NCBI GenBank assembly: GCA_951640165.1
Contig: OX621266.1
Span: 8,556,001-8,620,000, forward strand
Reading direction: 5' to 3'
Length of the DNA: 64,000 nucleotides
Source of the DNA: Pseudoips prasinana
Taxonomy: Eukaryota; Arthropoda; Insecta; Lepidoptera; Nolidae
This document shows, one piece after another, positions 39,001-51,233 of the stretch. A model generated the notes under the pieces. That model had not been told where the DNA came from and searched no databases. It worked only from the letters and a program-made list of their open reading frames with translations. Made by a program: the position numbers and the translations under genes. How positions within the stretch are numbered: position 1 is the stretch's first letter; each line of letters opens with the position of its first letter.

Positions 39001-42000
39001 GATTTTGTATGAAAATAAACTATTATGCCAATTTTTTGACGGTACTTTAGTCCGATTAACGCGAACGGGATTTATGGGGACGCGCCTCACCGAAGGCTAT
39101 ACAGAAACGATCAAAAAAGGAGATGTGTTCTTGAAAAAAAATTGAAATTTGGTCTCAAAACCTGTTTTTGAACCAAATTTTTTGCCGAAATATGGGTTAT
39201 TCATTTTGCAATTGCAATTAACACGCAGAATCGACTTGCGGTTTTGCGTGTAAATTGCTAAGAAAATACGGGAAAATCGATTTTCTTTAATTTTCTTGGG
39301 GCCGGGAGAACATGTTTCATACCCACGCGTTGGGTATAGTCAGATTACAAATTACAATACAAAAATATTAAGTGTAAAGGCTAAAATTTAAAAAATTGTG
39401 TGATGAATTACTGTTTTCTAAAGAAATGTTCCCGAGCTTAAGTGCAATTTTGTTGTTAAGATTTTGTATGATAATAAACTATTATGCCAATTTTTTTACG
39501 GTTCTTTCGTCCGATTACCGCGAACCGGGTAACCAAGGACGCGCCTCACCAAGGGCTATACAGAAACGATAAAAAAATGCGAAGTGTTCTTGAAAAAAAA
39601 TTGAAATTTGGTCTAAAAACCTGTTTTTGAACCAATTTTTTGCCAAAATATGGGTTATTGATTTTGCTATTGCAATTAACGCGCAGAATCGACTCGCGAT
39701 TTTGCGTGTAAATTGCTAAGAAAATACGGGACAATCGATTTTCTTTAATTTTCTTGGAGCCGGGAGTACATATTTCATGCCTACGCGTTAGGTATAGTCA
39801 GATTACAAATTACAATACAAAAATATTAAGTGTAAAGGCTAAAATTGATAAAATTATGTGATGAATTACTGTTTTTTAAAGAAATGTTCCCGAGCTTAGG
39901 TGCAATTTTGTTGTTAAGATTTTGTATGAAAATAAACTATTATGCCAATTTTTTGACGTTTCTGTCGTCCGATTACCGCGAACGGGGTGTCCAAGGACGC
40001 GCCTTAACAAAGGGTATACAGAAACGATAAAAAAAGGAGATATGTTCTTTAAAAAAATTGAAATTTGGTCTAAAAACCTGTTTTTGAACCAAATTTTTTG
40101 CCGAAATATGGGTTATTGATTTTGCAATTGCAATTAACACGCAGAATCGACTTGCGATTTTGCGTGTAAATTGCTAAGAAAATACGGGACAATCGATTTT
40201 CTTTAATTTTCTTGGGGCCGGAAGAACATATTATTTCGTGCCCACGCGTTTGGTTTAGTCAGATTACAAATTACAATACAAAAATATTTAGTGTTAAGGC
40301 GAAAATTTAAAAAATTGTGTGATGAATTACTGTTTTCTAAAGAAATGTTCCCGAGCTTAGGTGCAATTTTGTTGTTAAGATTTTGTATGAAAATAAACTA
40401 TTATGCCAATTTTTTGACGTTTCTGTCGTCCGATTACCGCGAACGGGGTGTCCAAGGACGCGCCTCACCGAGGGCTATACAGAAACGATCAAAAAATGCG
40501 AAAAGTTCTTGAAAAAAAATTGAAATTTGGTCTAAAAACCTGTTTTTGAACCAAATTTTTTGCCGAAATATGGGTTATTCATTTTGCAATTGCAATTAAC
40601 ACTAAAAACCGACTTGCGCTTTTGCGTGTAAATTGCTAAGAAAATACGGGAAAATCGATTTTCTTTAATTTTCTTGGAGCCGGGAGTACATATTTCATGC
40701 CTACGCGTTAGGTATAGTCAGATTACAAATTACAATACAAAAATATTAAGTGTAAAGGCTAAAATTGATAAAATTGTGTGATGAATAACTGTTTTTTAAA
40801 GAAATGTTCCCGAGCTTAGGTGCAATTTTGTTGTTAAGATTTTGTATGAAAATAAACTATTATGCCAATTTTTTGACTGTACTTTAGTCCGATTAACGCG
40901 AATGGGATTTATAGGGACGCGCCTCACCGAAGACTATACAGAAACGATAAAAAAAGGAGATGTGTTCTTGAAAAAAAATTTAAATTTGGTCTCAAAACCT
41001 GTTTTTGAACCAAATTTTTTGCCGAAATATGGGTTATTCATTTTGCAATTGCAATTAACACTAAAAACCGATTTGCGCTTTTGCGTGTAAATTGCTAAGA
41101 AAATACGGGAAAATCGATTTTCTTTAATTTCCTTGGGGCCGGGAGTACATATTTCATGCCTACGCGTTAGGTATAGTCAGATTACAAATTACAATACAAA
41201 AATATTAAGTGTAAAGGCTAAAATTGAAAAAAAATTGTGTTATGAATAACTGTTTTCTAAAGAAATGTTCCCGAGCTTAGGTGCAATTTTGTTGTTAAGA
41301 TTTTGTATGAAAATAAACTATTATGCCAATTTTTTGACGTTTCTGTCGTCCGATTACCGCGAACGGGGTGTCTAAGGACGCGCCTTAACAAAGGCTATAC
41401 AGAAACGATAAAAAAAGGAGATGTGTTCTTGAAAAAAAATTGAAATTTGGTCTCAAAACCTGTTTTTGAACCAAATTTTTTGCCGAAATATGGGTTATTC
41501 ATTTTGCAATTGCAATTAACACTAAAAACCGACTTGCGCTTTTGCGTGTAAATTGCTAAGAAAATACGGTAAAATCAATTTTCTTTAATTTTCTTGGGGC
41601 CAGAAGAACATATTATTTCGTGCCCACGCGTTATATAGTATAGTCAGATTACAAATTACAGTACAAAAATATTTAGTGTAAAGGCTAATATTGCAAAAAA
41701 TTTGTGATGAATTACAGTTTTCTAAAGAAATGTTCCCGAGCTTAGGTGCAATTTTGTTGTTAAGATTTTGTATGAAAATAAACTATTATGCCAATTTTTT
41801 GACGTTTCTGTCGTCCGATTACCGCGAACGGGGTGTCCAAGGACGCGCCTCACCGAGGGCTATACAGAAACGATAAAAATATGCGAAAAGTTCTTGAAAA
41901 AAAATTGAAATTTTGTCTAAAAACCTGTTTTTGAACCAAATTTTTTGCCGAAATATGGGTTATTCATTTTGCAATTGCAATTAACACGCAGAATCGACTT

Positions 42001-42173
42001 GCGGTTTTGCGTGTAAATTGCTAATAAAATACGGGAAAATCAATTTTCTTTAATTTTCTTGGGGCCAGGAGAACATATTTTTTCGTGACCACGGGTTATG
42101 TATAGTCAGATTACAAATTACAATACAAAAATATTTAGTGTAAAGGCTAAAATTGCAATTAACACGCAGAATC
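35898..42173 (+). repeat. 6,276-bp higher-order unit, copy 2
   Basis: Anchors at 36163, 36622, 37084, 37545, 38004, 38466, 38928, 39387, 39845, 40306, 40765, 41225 and 41691. Private single changes include TTGCTATTGC (39,665), AAATTATGTGATG (39,850) and AAAAATATGCG (41,874). The three unusual boxes with TACTTTAGTCCGATTAACG at about 39,043 and 40,880 keep their order relative to copy 1. An AATGGG change in the box at 40,904 is shared with 34,628. Confidence 0.9.
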
Positions 42174-42279
42174 GCGTGTTAATTGCAATTGCAAAATCAA
42201 TAACCCATATTTCGGCAAAAAATTTGGTTCAAAAACAGGTTTTTAGACCAAATTTCAATTTTTTTTCAAGAACATTTCG
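42152..42279. repeat. Derived foldback with lost left arm (copy 2)
   Basis: Arms 42,152-42,167 and 42,174-42,189 with loop AGAATC (42,168-42,173), exactly 6,276 bp after the first derived copy. The inverted fragment runs on to about 42,279 and ends CATTTCG like the full foldbacks, so the CATTGCG change at 36,000 is private to that copy. Confidence 0.9.
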
Positions 42280-45200
42280 ACGACTTGCGATTTTGCGTGT
42301 AAATTGCTAAGAGAATACGGGACAATCGATTTTCTTTAATTTTCTTGGGGCCGAAAGAACATATTATTTCGTGCCCACGCGTTTGGTTTAGTCAGATTAC
42401 AAATTACAATACAAAAATATTTAGTGTTAAGGCTAAAATTTAAAAAATTGTGTGATGAATTACTGTTTTCTAAAGAAATGTTCCCGAGCTTAGGTGCAAT
42501 TTTGTTGTTAAGATTTTGTATGAAAATAAACTATTATGCCAATTTTTTGACGTTTCTGTCGTCCGATTACCGCGAACGGGATTTATAGGGACGCGCCTCA
42601 CCAAAGGCTATACAGAAACGATAAAAAAACAAGGGGTGTCCTTGAAAAAAAATTGAAATTTGGTGTAAAAACCTGTTTTTGGACCAATTTTTTTGCCGAA
42701 ATATGCGTTATTCATTTTACAATTGCAATTAACACGCAGAATCGACTTGCGGCTTTGCGTGTTAATTGCTAAGAAAATACGGGAAAATCGATTTTCTTTA
42801 ATTTTCTTGGGGCCGGGAGTACATATTTCATGCCTACGCGTTAGGTATAGTCAGATTACAAATTACAATACAAAAATATTTGGTGTAAAGGCTAAAATTG
42901 AAAAAATTGTGTGATGAATTACTGTTTTCTAAAGAAATGTTCCCGAGCTTAGGTGCAATTTTGTTGTTAAGATTTTGTATGAAAATAAACTATTATGCCA
43001 ATTTTTTGAAGTTTCTGTTGTCCGATTACCGCGAACGGGGTGTCCAAGGACGCGCCTCAACGAAGGCTATACAGAAACGATCAAAAAAGGAGATGTGTTC
43101 TTGAAAAAAATTTGAAATTTGGTCTAAAAACCTGTTTTTGAACCAATTTTTTTGCCGAAATATGGGTTTTTCATTTTGCAATTGCAATTAACACTTAAAA
43201 CCGACTTGCACTTTTGCGTGTAAATTGCTAAGAAAATACGGTAAAATCAATTTTCTTTAATTTTCTTGGGGCCAGAAGAACATATTATTTCGTGCCCACG
43301 CGTTATGTATAGTCAGATTACAAATTACAATACAAAAATATTTAGTGTAAAGGCTAATATTGCAAAAAATTTGTGATGAATTACAGTTTTCTAAAGAAAT
43401 GTTCCCGAGCTTAGGTGCAATTTTGTTGTTAAGATTTTGTATGAAACTAAACTATTATGCCAATTTTTTGACGTTTCTGTCGTCCGATTACCGCGAACGG
43501 GGTGTCCAAGGACGCGCCTTAACAAAGGCTATACAGAAACGATCAAAAAAGGAGATGTGTTCTTGAAAAAAATTGAAATTTGGTCTCAAAACCTGTTTTT
43601 GAACCAAATTTTTTGCCGAAATATGGGTTATTCATTTTGCAATTGCAATTAACACTTAAAACCGACTTGCACTTTTGCGTGTAAATTGCTAAGAAAATAC
43701 GGTAAAATCAATTTTCTTTAATTTTCTTAGGGCCAGAAGAACATTTTATTTCGTGCTTACGCGTTATGTATAGTCAGATTACAAATTACAATACAAAAAT
43801 ATTTAGTGTAAAGGCTAAAATTGAAAAAATTGTGTGATGAATTACTGTTTTCTAAAGAAATGTTCCCGAGCTTAGGTGCAATTTTGTTGTTAAGATTTTG
43901 TATGAAAATAAACTATTATGCCAATTTTTTGACGTTTCTGTCGTCCGATTACCGCGAACGGGGTGTCCAAGGACGCGCCTCACCGAGGGCTATACAGAAA
44001 CGATAAAAAAATGCGAAAAGTTCTTGAAAAAAAATTGAAAATTTTGTCTAAAAACCTGTTTTTGAACCAAATTTTTTGCCGAAATATGGGTTATTCATTT
44101 TGCAATTGCAATTAACACTAAAAACTGACTTGCGCTTTTGCGTGTAAATTGCTAAGAAAATACGGGAAAATCGATTTTCTTTAATTTTCTTGGGGCCGGG
44201 AGTACATATTTCATGCCTACGCGTTAGGTATAGTCAGATTACAAATTACAATACAAAAATATTTAGTGTAAAGGCTAAAATTTAAAAAATTGTGTGATGA
44301 ATTACTGTTTTCTAAAGAAATGTTCCCGAGCTTAGGTGCAATTTTGTTGTTAAGATTTTGTATGATAATAAACTATAATGCCAATTTTTTTACGGTTCCT
44401 TCGTCCGATTACCGCGAACCGGGTAACCAAGGACGCGCCTTATCAAGGGCTTTACAGAAACGATCCAAAAATGCGAAATATTCTTGAAAAAAATTGAAAT
44501 TTGGTCTCAAAACCTGTTTTTGAACCGAATTTTTTGCCGAAATATGGGTTATTGATTTTGCAATTGCAATTAACACGCAGAATCGACTTGCGATTTTGCG
44601 TGTAAATTGCTAAGAAAATACGGGACAATCGATTTTCTTTAATTTTCTTGGGGCCGGAAGAACATATTATTTCGTGCCCACGCGTTTGGTATAGACAGAT
44701 TACAAATTACAATACAAAAATATTTAGTGTTAAGGCTAAAATTTAAAAAATTGTGTGATGAATTACTGTTTTCTAAAGAAATGTTCCCGAGCTTAGGTGC
44801 AATTTTGTTGTTAAGATTTTGTATGAAAATAAACTATTATGCCAATTTTTTGACGGTACTTTCGTCCGATTACCGCGAACGGGATTTATAGGGACGCGCC
44901 TCACCAGAGGCTATACAGAAACGATCAAAAAACAAGGGGTGTCCTTGAAAAAAATTTGAAATTTGGTCTAAAAACCTGTTTTTGAACCAAATTTTTTGCC
45001 GAAATATGGGTTATTCATTTTGCAATTGCAATTAACACTTAAAACCGACTTGCACTTTTGCGTGTAAATTGCTAAGAAAAAACGGTAAAATCAATTTTCT
45101 TTAATTTTCTTGGGGCCGGAAGAACATTTTATTTCGTGCTTACGCGTTATGTATAGTCAGATTACAAATTACAATACAAAAATATTTAGTGTAAAGACTA

Positions 45201-45576
45201 AAATTTTAAAAATTGTGTGATAAATTACTGTTTTCTAAAGAAATGTTCCCGAGCTTAGGTGCAATTTTGTTGTTAAGATTTTGTATGAAAATAAACTATT
45301 ATGCCAATTTTTTGACGGTACTTTAGTCCGATTAACGCGAACGGGATTTATGGGGACGCGCCTCACCGAAGGCTATACAGAAACGATCAAAAAAGGAGAT
45401 GTGTTCTTGAAAAAAAATTGAAATTTGGTCTCAAAACCTGTTTTTGAACCAAATTTTTTGCCGAAATATGGGTTATTCATTTTGCAATTGCAATTAACAC
45501 GCAGAATCGACTTGCGATTTTGCGTGTAAATTGCTAAGAAAATACGGGACAATCGATTTTCTTTAATTTTCTTGGG
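42174..45576 (+). repeat. 6,276-bp higher-order unit, copy 3 (truncated)
   Basis: Anchors at 42439, 42898, 43360, 43821, 44281, 44742 and 45204. It follows copy 2 until about 45,510. There the variant CGATTTTGCG replaces CGGTTTTGCG, and the array passes into a repeat of its own monomers from 43,271. About 2.9 kb of the full unit is therefore absent. Confidence 0.85.
43271..45576 (+). repeat. 2,306-bp five-monomer unit, copy 1
   Basis: Anchors at 43360, 43821, 44281, 44742 and 45204. It is nested inside the third 6,276-bp unit. Each landmark returns 2,306 bp later, for example GAAACTAAAC at about 43,443 and 45,749, and GGGATTTATGGGG at about 45,341 and 47,648. Confidence 0.9.
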
Positions 45577-47882
45577 GCCAGAAGAACATATTATTTCGTG
45601 CCCACGCGTTATGTATAGTCAGATTACAAATTACAATACAAAAATATTTAGTGTAAAGGCTAATATTGCAAAAAATTTGTGATGAATTACAGTTTTCTAA
45701 AGAAATGTTCCCGAGCTTAGGTGCAATTTTGTTGTTAAGATTTTGTATGAAACTAAACTATTATGCCAATTTTTTGACGTTTCTGTCGTCCGATTACCGC
45801 GAACGGGGTGTCCAAGGACGCGCCTTAACAAAGGCTATACAGAAACGATCAAAAAAGGAGATGTGTTCTTGAAAAAAATTGAAATTTGGTCTCAAAACCT
45901 GTTTTTGAACCAAATTTTTTGCCGAAATATGGGTTATTCATTTTGCAATTGCAATTAACACTTAAAACCGACTTGCACTTTTGCGTGTAAATTGCTAAGA
46001 AAATACGGTAAAATCAATTTTCTTTAATTTTCTTAGGGCCAGAAGAACATTTTATTTCGTGCTTACGCGTTATGTATAGTCAGATTACAAATTACAATAC
46101 AAAAATATTTAGTGTAAAGGCTAAAATTGAAAAAATTGTGTGATGAATTACTGTTTTCTAAAGAAATGTTCCCGAGCTTAGGTGCAATTTTGTTGTTAAG
46201 ATTTTGTATGAAAATAAACTATTATGCCAATTTTTTGACGTTTCTGTCGTCCGATTACCGCGAACGGGGTGTCCAAGGACGCGCCTCACCGAGGGCTATA
46301 CAGAAACGATAAAAAAATGCGAAAAGTTCTTGAAAAAAAATTGAAAATTTTGTCTAAAAACCTGTTTTTGAACCAAATTTTTTGCCGAAATATGGGTTAT
46401 TCATTTTGCAATTGCAATTAACACTAAAAACTGACTTGCGCTTTTGCGTGTAAATTGCTAAGAAAATACGGGAAAATCGATTTTCTTTAATTTTCTTGGG
46501 GCCGGGAGTACATATTTCATGCCTACGCGTTAGGTATAGTCAGATTACAAATTACAATACAAAAATATTTAGTGTAAAGGCTAAAATTTAAAAAATTGTG
46601 TGATGAATTACTGTTTTCTAAAGAAATGTTCCCGAGCTTAGGTGCAATTTTGTTGTTAAGATTTTGTATGATAATAAACTATAATGCCAATTTTTTTACG
46701 GTTCCTTCGTCCGATTACCGCGAACCGGGTAACCAAGGACGCGCCTTATCAAGGGCTTTACAGAAACGATCCAAAAATGCGAAATATTCTTGAAAAAAAT
46801 TGAAATTTGGTCTCAAAACCTGTTTTTGAACCGAATTTTTTGCCGAAATATGGGTTATTGATTTTGCAATTGCAATTAACACGCAGAATCGACTTGCGAT
46901 TTTGCGTGTAAATTGCTAAGAAAATACGGGACAATCGATTTTCTTTAATTTTCTTGGGGCCGGAAGAACATATTATTTCGTGCCCACGCGTTTGGTATAG
47001 ACAGATTACAAATTACAATACAAAAATATTTAGTGTTAAGGCTAAAATTTAAAAAATTGTGTGATGAATTACTGTTTTCTAAAGAAATGTTCCCGAGCTT
47101 AGGTGCAATTTTGTTGTTAAGATTTTGTATGAAAATAAACTATTATGCCAATTTTTTGACGGTACTTTCGTCCGATTACCGCGAACGGGATTTATAGGGA
47201 CGCGCCTCACCAGAGGCTATACAGAAACGATCAAAAAACAAGGGGTGTCCTTGAAAAAAATTTGAAATTTGGTCTAAAAACCTGTTTTTGAACCAAATTT
47301 TTTGCCGAAATATGGGTTATTCATTTTGCAATTGCAATTAACACTTAAAACCGACTTGCACTTTTGCGTGTAAATTGCTAAGAAAAAACGGTAAAATCAA
47401 TTTTCTTTAATTTTCTTGGGGCCGGAAGAACATTTTATTTCGTGCTTACGCGTTATGTATAGTCAGATTACAAATTACAATACAAAAATATTTAGTGTAA
47501 AGACTAAAATTTAAAAAATTGTGTGATAAATTACTGTTTTCTAAAGAAATGTTCCCGAGCTTAGGTGCAATTTTGTTGTTAAGATTTTGTATGAAAATAA
47601 ACTATTATGCCAATTTTTTGACGGTACTTTAGTCCGATTAACGCGAACGGGATTTATGGGGACGCGCCTCACCGAAGGCTATACAGAAACGATCAAAAAA
47701 GGAGATGTGTTCTTGAAAAAAAATTGAAATTTGGTCTCAAAACCTGTTTTTGAACCAAATTTTTTGCCGAAATATGGGTTATTCATTTTGCAATTGCAAT
47801 TAACACGCAGAATCGACTTGCGATTTTGCGTGTAAATTGCTAAGAAAATACGGGACAATCGATTTTCTTTAATTTTCTTGGG
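45577..47882 (+). repeat. 2,306-bp five-monomer unit, copy 2
   Basis: Anchors at 45666, 46127, 46587, 47048 and 47510. One visible difference from copy 1 is AAAATTTTAAAAATTG at 45,200 against AAAATTTAAAAAATTG at 47,506. The very low divergence suggests that this is among the youngest duplications in the window. Confidence 0.9.
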
Positions 47883-48784
47883 GCCGGAAGAACATATTAT
47901 TTCGTGCCCACGCGTTTGGTATAGTCAGATTACAAATTACAATACAAAAATATTTAGTGTTAAGGCTAAAATTGAAAAAATTGTGTGATGAATTACTGTT
48001 TTCTAAAGAAATGTTCCCGAGCTTAGGTGCAATTTTGTTGTTAAGATTTTGTATGAAAATAAACTATTATGCCAATTTTTTGACGTTTCTGTCGTCCGAT
48101 TACCGCGAACGGGGTGTCCAAGGACGCGCCTCACCGAGGGCTATACAGAAACGATAAAAAAATGCAAAAAGTTTCCGAAAAAAAATTTAAATTTGGTCTA
48201 AAAACCTGTTTTTGAACCAAATTTTTTGCCGAAATATGGGTTATTCATTTTGCAATTGCAATAAACACGCAGAATCGACTTGAGGTTTTGCGTGTAAATT
48301 GCTAAGAAAATACGGGAAAATCAATTTTCTTTAATTTTCTTGGGGCCAGGAGAACATATTTTTTCGTGCCCACGGGTTATGTATAGTCAGATTACAAATT
48401 ACAATACAAAAATATTTAGTGTAAAGGCTAAAATTGAAAAAATTGTGTGATGAATTACTGTTTTCTAAAGAAATGTTCCCGAGCTTAGGTGCAATTTTTT
48501 TGTTAAGATTTTGTATGAAAAAAAAACTATTATGCCAATTTTTTGACGTTTCTGTCGTCCGATTACCGCGAACGGGGTGTCCAAGGACGCGCCTCAACAA
48601 AGGCTATACAGAAACGATCAAAAAAAGAGATGTGTCCTTGAAAAAAATTTGAAATTTGGTCTAAAAACCTGTTTTTGAACCAAATTTTTTGCCGAAATAT
48701 GGGTTATTCATTTTGCAATTGCAATTAACACTAATAACCGATTTGCGCTTTTGCGTGTAAATTGCTAAGAAAATACGGGAAAAT
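47883..48784 (+). repeat. sat1 mosaic monomers
   Basis: Anchors at 47972 and 48434. The second has an extra pair of A residues (ATGAAAAAAAAACT at about 48,518), a missing G in the TTTTTTTGTTAAG segment and AAAAAAGAGATGTG. These changes break the frame that stays open in other copies. The following hairpin region has a unique CACTAATAACC form (about 48,728). Confidence 0.75.
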
Positions 48785-50270
48785 CGATTTTCTTTAATTT
48801 TCTTGGGGCCGGGAGAACATGTTTCATACACACGCGTTGGGTATAGTCAGATTACAAATTACAATAAAAAATATTTAGTGTAAAGGCTAAAATTGAAAAA
48901 ATTGTGTGATGAATTACTGTTTTCTAAAGAAATGTTCCCGAGCTTAGGTGCAATTTTGTTGTTAAGATTTTGTATGATAATAAACTATTATGCCAATTTT
49001 TTTACGGTTCTTTCGTCCGATTACCGCGAACCGGGTAACCAAGGACGCGCCTCACCAAGGGCTATACAGAAACGATCCAAAAATGCGAAGTGTTCTTGAA
49101 AAAAAATTGAAATTTGGTCTAAAAACCTGTTTTTGAACCAATTTTTTGCCAAAATATGGGTTATTGATTTTGCAATTGCAATTAACACGCAGAATCGACT
49201 TGCGATTTTGCGTGTAAATTGCTAAGAAAATACGGGACAATCGATTTTCTTTAATTTTCTTGGGGCCGGAAGAACATATTATTTCGTGCCCACGCGTTAG
49301 GTATAGTCAGATTACAAATTACAATACAAAAATATTTAGTGTAAAGGCTAAAATTTAAAAAATTGTGTGATGAATTACTGTTTTCTAAAGAAATGTTCCC
49401 GAGCTTAGGTGCAATTTTATTGTTAAGATTTTGTATGAAAATAAACTATTATGCCAATTTTTTGACTTTTCTGTCGTCCGATTACCGCGAACGGGGTGTC
49501 CAAGGACGCGCCTTAACAAAAGCTATACAGAAACGATCAAAAAAGGAGATGTGATCTTGAAAAAAAATTGAAATTTGGTCTCAAAACCTGTTTTTGAACC
49601 AAATTTTTTGCCGAAATATGGGTTATTCATTTTGCAATTGCAATTAACACTAAAAACCGACTTGCGCTTTTGCGTGTAAATTGCTAAGAAAATACGGTAA
49701 AATCAATTTTCTTTAATTTTCTTGGGGCCAGAAGAACATAGTATTTCGTGCCCACGCGTTATGTATAGTCAGATTACAAATTACAATACAAAAATATTTA
49801 GTGTAAAGGCTAAAATTGAAAAAAATGTGTGATGAATTACTGTTTTCTAAAGAAATGTTCCCGAGCTTAGGTGCAATTTTGTTGTTAAGATTTTCTATGA
49901 AAATAAACTATAATGCCAATTTTTTGACGTTTCTGTCGTCCGATTACCGCGAACGGGGTGTCCAAGGACGCGCCTCACCGAGGGCTATACAGAAACGATC
50001 AAAAAATGCGAAAAGTTCTTGAAAAAAAATTGAAATTTGATCTAAAAACCTGTTTTTGAATCAAATTTTTTGCCGAAATATGGGTTATTCATTTTGCAAT
50101 TGCAATTAACACGCAGAAGCGACTTGCGGTTTTGCGTGTAAATTGCTAAGAAAATACGGGAAAATCGATTTTCTTTAATTTTCTTGGGGCCGGGAGAACA
50201 TATTTCATGCCCACGCGTTGGATATTGTCAGATTACAAATTACAATACAAAAATATTTTGTGTAAAGGCC
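48785..50270 (+). repeat. Distant near copy of 15,915-17,400
   Basis: Anchors at 48893, 49354, 49816 and the approach to 50275 sit exactly 32,870 bp after 16023, 16484, 16946 and 17405. Shared rare markers are CATACACACGCG, CAATAAAAAATATTT, CAATTTTTTGCCAAAATATG, GATGTGATCTTG and GTTGGATATTGTCAG. Private changes include AAAAGCTATAC (about 49,518), GAACATAGTATTTCG (49,736) and TTTTCTATGA (49,890). A segment of the 3,688-bp unit was thus copied or kept at a distance, with three different higher-order families between. Confidence 0.8.
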
Positions 50271-51163
50271 TAAATTGAAAAAATTGTGTGATGAATTACT
50301 GTTTTCTAAAGAAATGTTCCCGAGCTTAGGTGCAATTTTGTTGTTAAGATTTTGTATGAAAATAAACTATTATGCCAATTTTTTTACGGTACTTTAGTCC
50401 GATTAACGCGAACGGGATTTATAGGGACGCGCCTCACCGAAGGCTATACAGAAACGATCAAAAAAGGAGATGTGTTCTTGAAAAAAAATTGAAATTTGGT
50501 CTCAAAACCTGTTTTTGAACCAAATTTCTTGCCGAAATATGGGTTATTCATTTTGCAATTGCAATTAACACTAAAAACCGATTTGCGCTTTTGCGTGTAA
50601 ATTGCTAAGAAAATACGGGAAAATCAATTTTCTTTAATTTTCTTGGGGCCAGGAGAACATATTTTTTCGTGCCCACGGGTTATGTATAGTCAGATTACAA
50701 ATTACAATACAGAAATATTTAGTGTAAAGGCTAAAATTGAAAAAATTGTGTGATGAATTACTGTTTTCTAAAGAAATGATCCCGAGCTTAGGTGCAATTT
50801 TGTTGTTAAGATTTTGTATGATAATAAACTATAATGCCAATTTTTTTACGGTTCTTTCGTCCGATTACCGCGAACCGGGTAACCAAGGACGCGATTCACC
50901 AAGGGCTATACAGAAATGATCCAAAAATGCGAAGTGTTCTTGAAAAAAAATTGAAATTTGGTCTAAAAACCTGTTTTTGAACCAAATTTTTTGCCGAAAT
51001 ATGGGTTATTGATTTTGCAATTGCAATTAACACGCAGAATCGACTTGCGATTTTGCGTGTAAATTGCTAAGAAAATACGGGACAATCGATTTTCTTTAAT
51101 TTTCTTGGGGCCGGAAGAACATATTATTTCGTGCCCACGCGTTTGGTATAGTCAGATTACAAA
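50271..51163 (+). repeat. Last + strand sat1 monomers before the strand switch
   Basis: Anchors at 50275 and 50737. The first has the TACTTTAGTCCGATTAACG box. The second has the CCGGGTAACC box with private changes AATGATCCCGAG (50,776) and GACGCGATTC (50,888). The array stops in CAGATTACAAATTA, the first three bases of the next element (TTA) being shared. Confidence 0.8.
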
Positions 51164-51233
51164 TTATCGGATAGATCTCGGCTAGGCGCGTCTTTCGACA
51201 CCTCACTCGCGCATATAGGATCCCGTTCCGATT
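51164..51233 (+). repeat. 70-bp sat2 fragment at the strand switch
   Basis: Base for base the same as 63,209-63,278 of the second satellite, from TTATCGGATAGATCTCGG to GATCCCGTTCCGATT. On its left is + strand sat1, sharing TTA; on its right is - strand sat1, sharing TT. The nearest other sat2 DNA lies 12 kb away. The fragment contains the whole 41-bp box that sat2 shares with sat1 (51,172-51,212). Confidence 0.95.
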
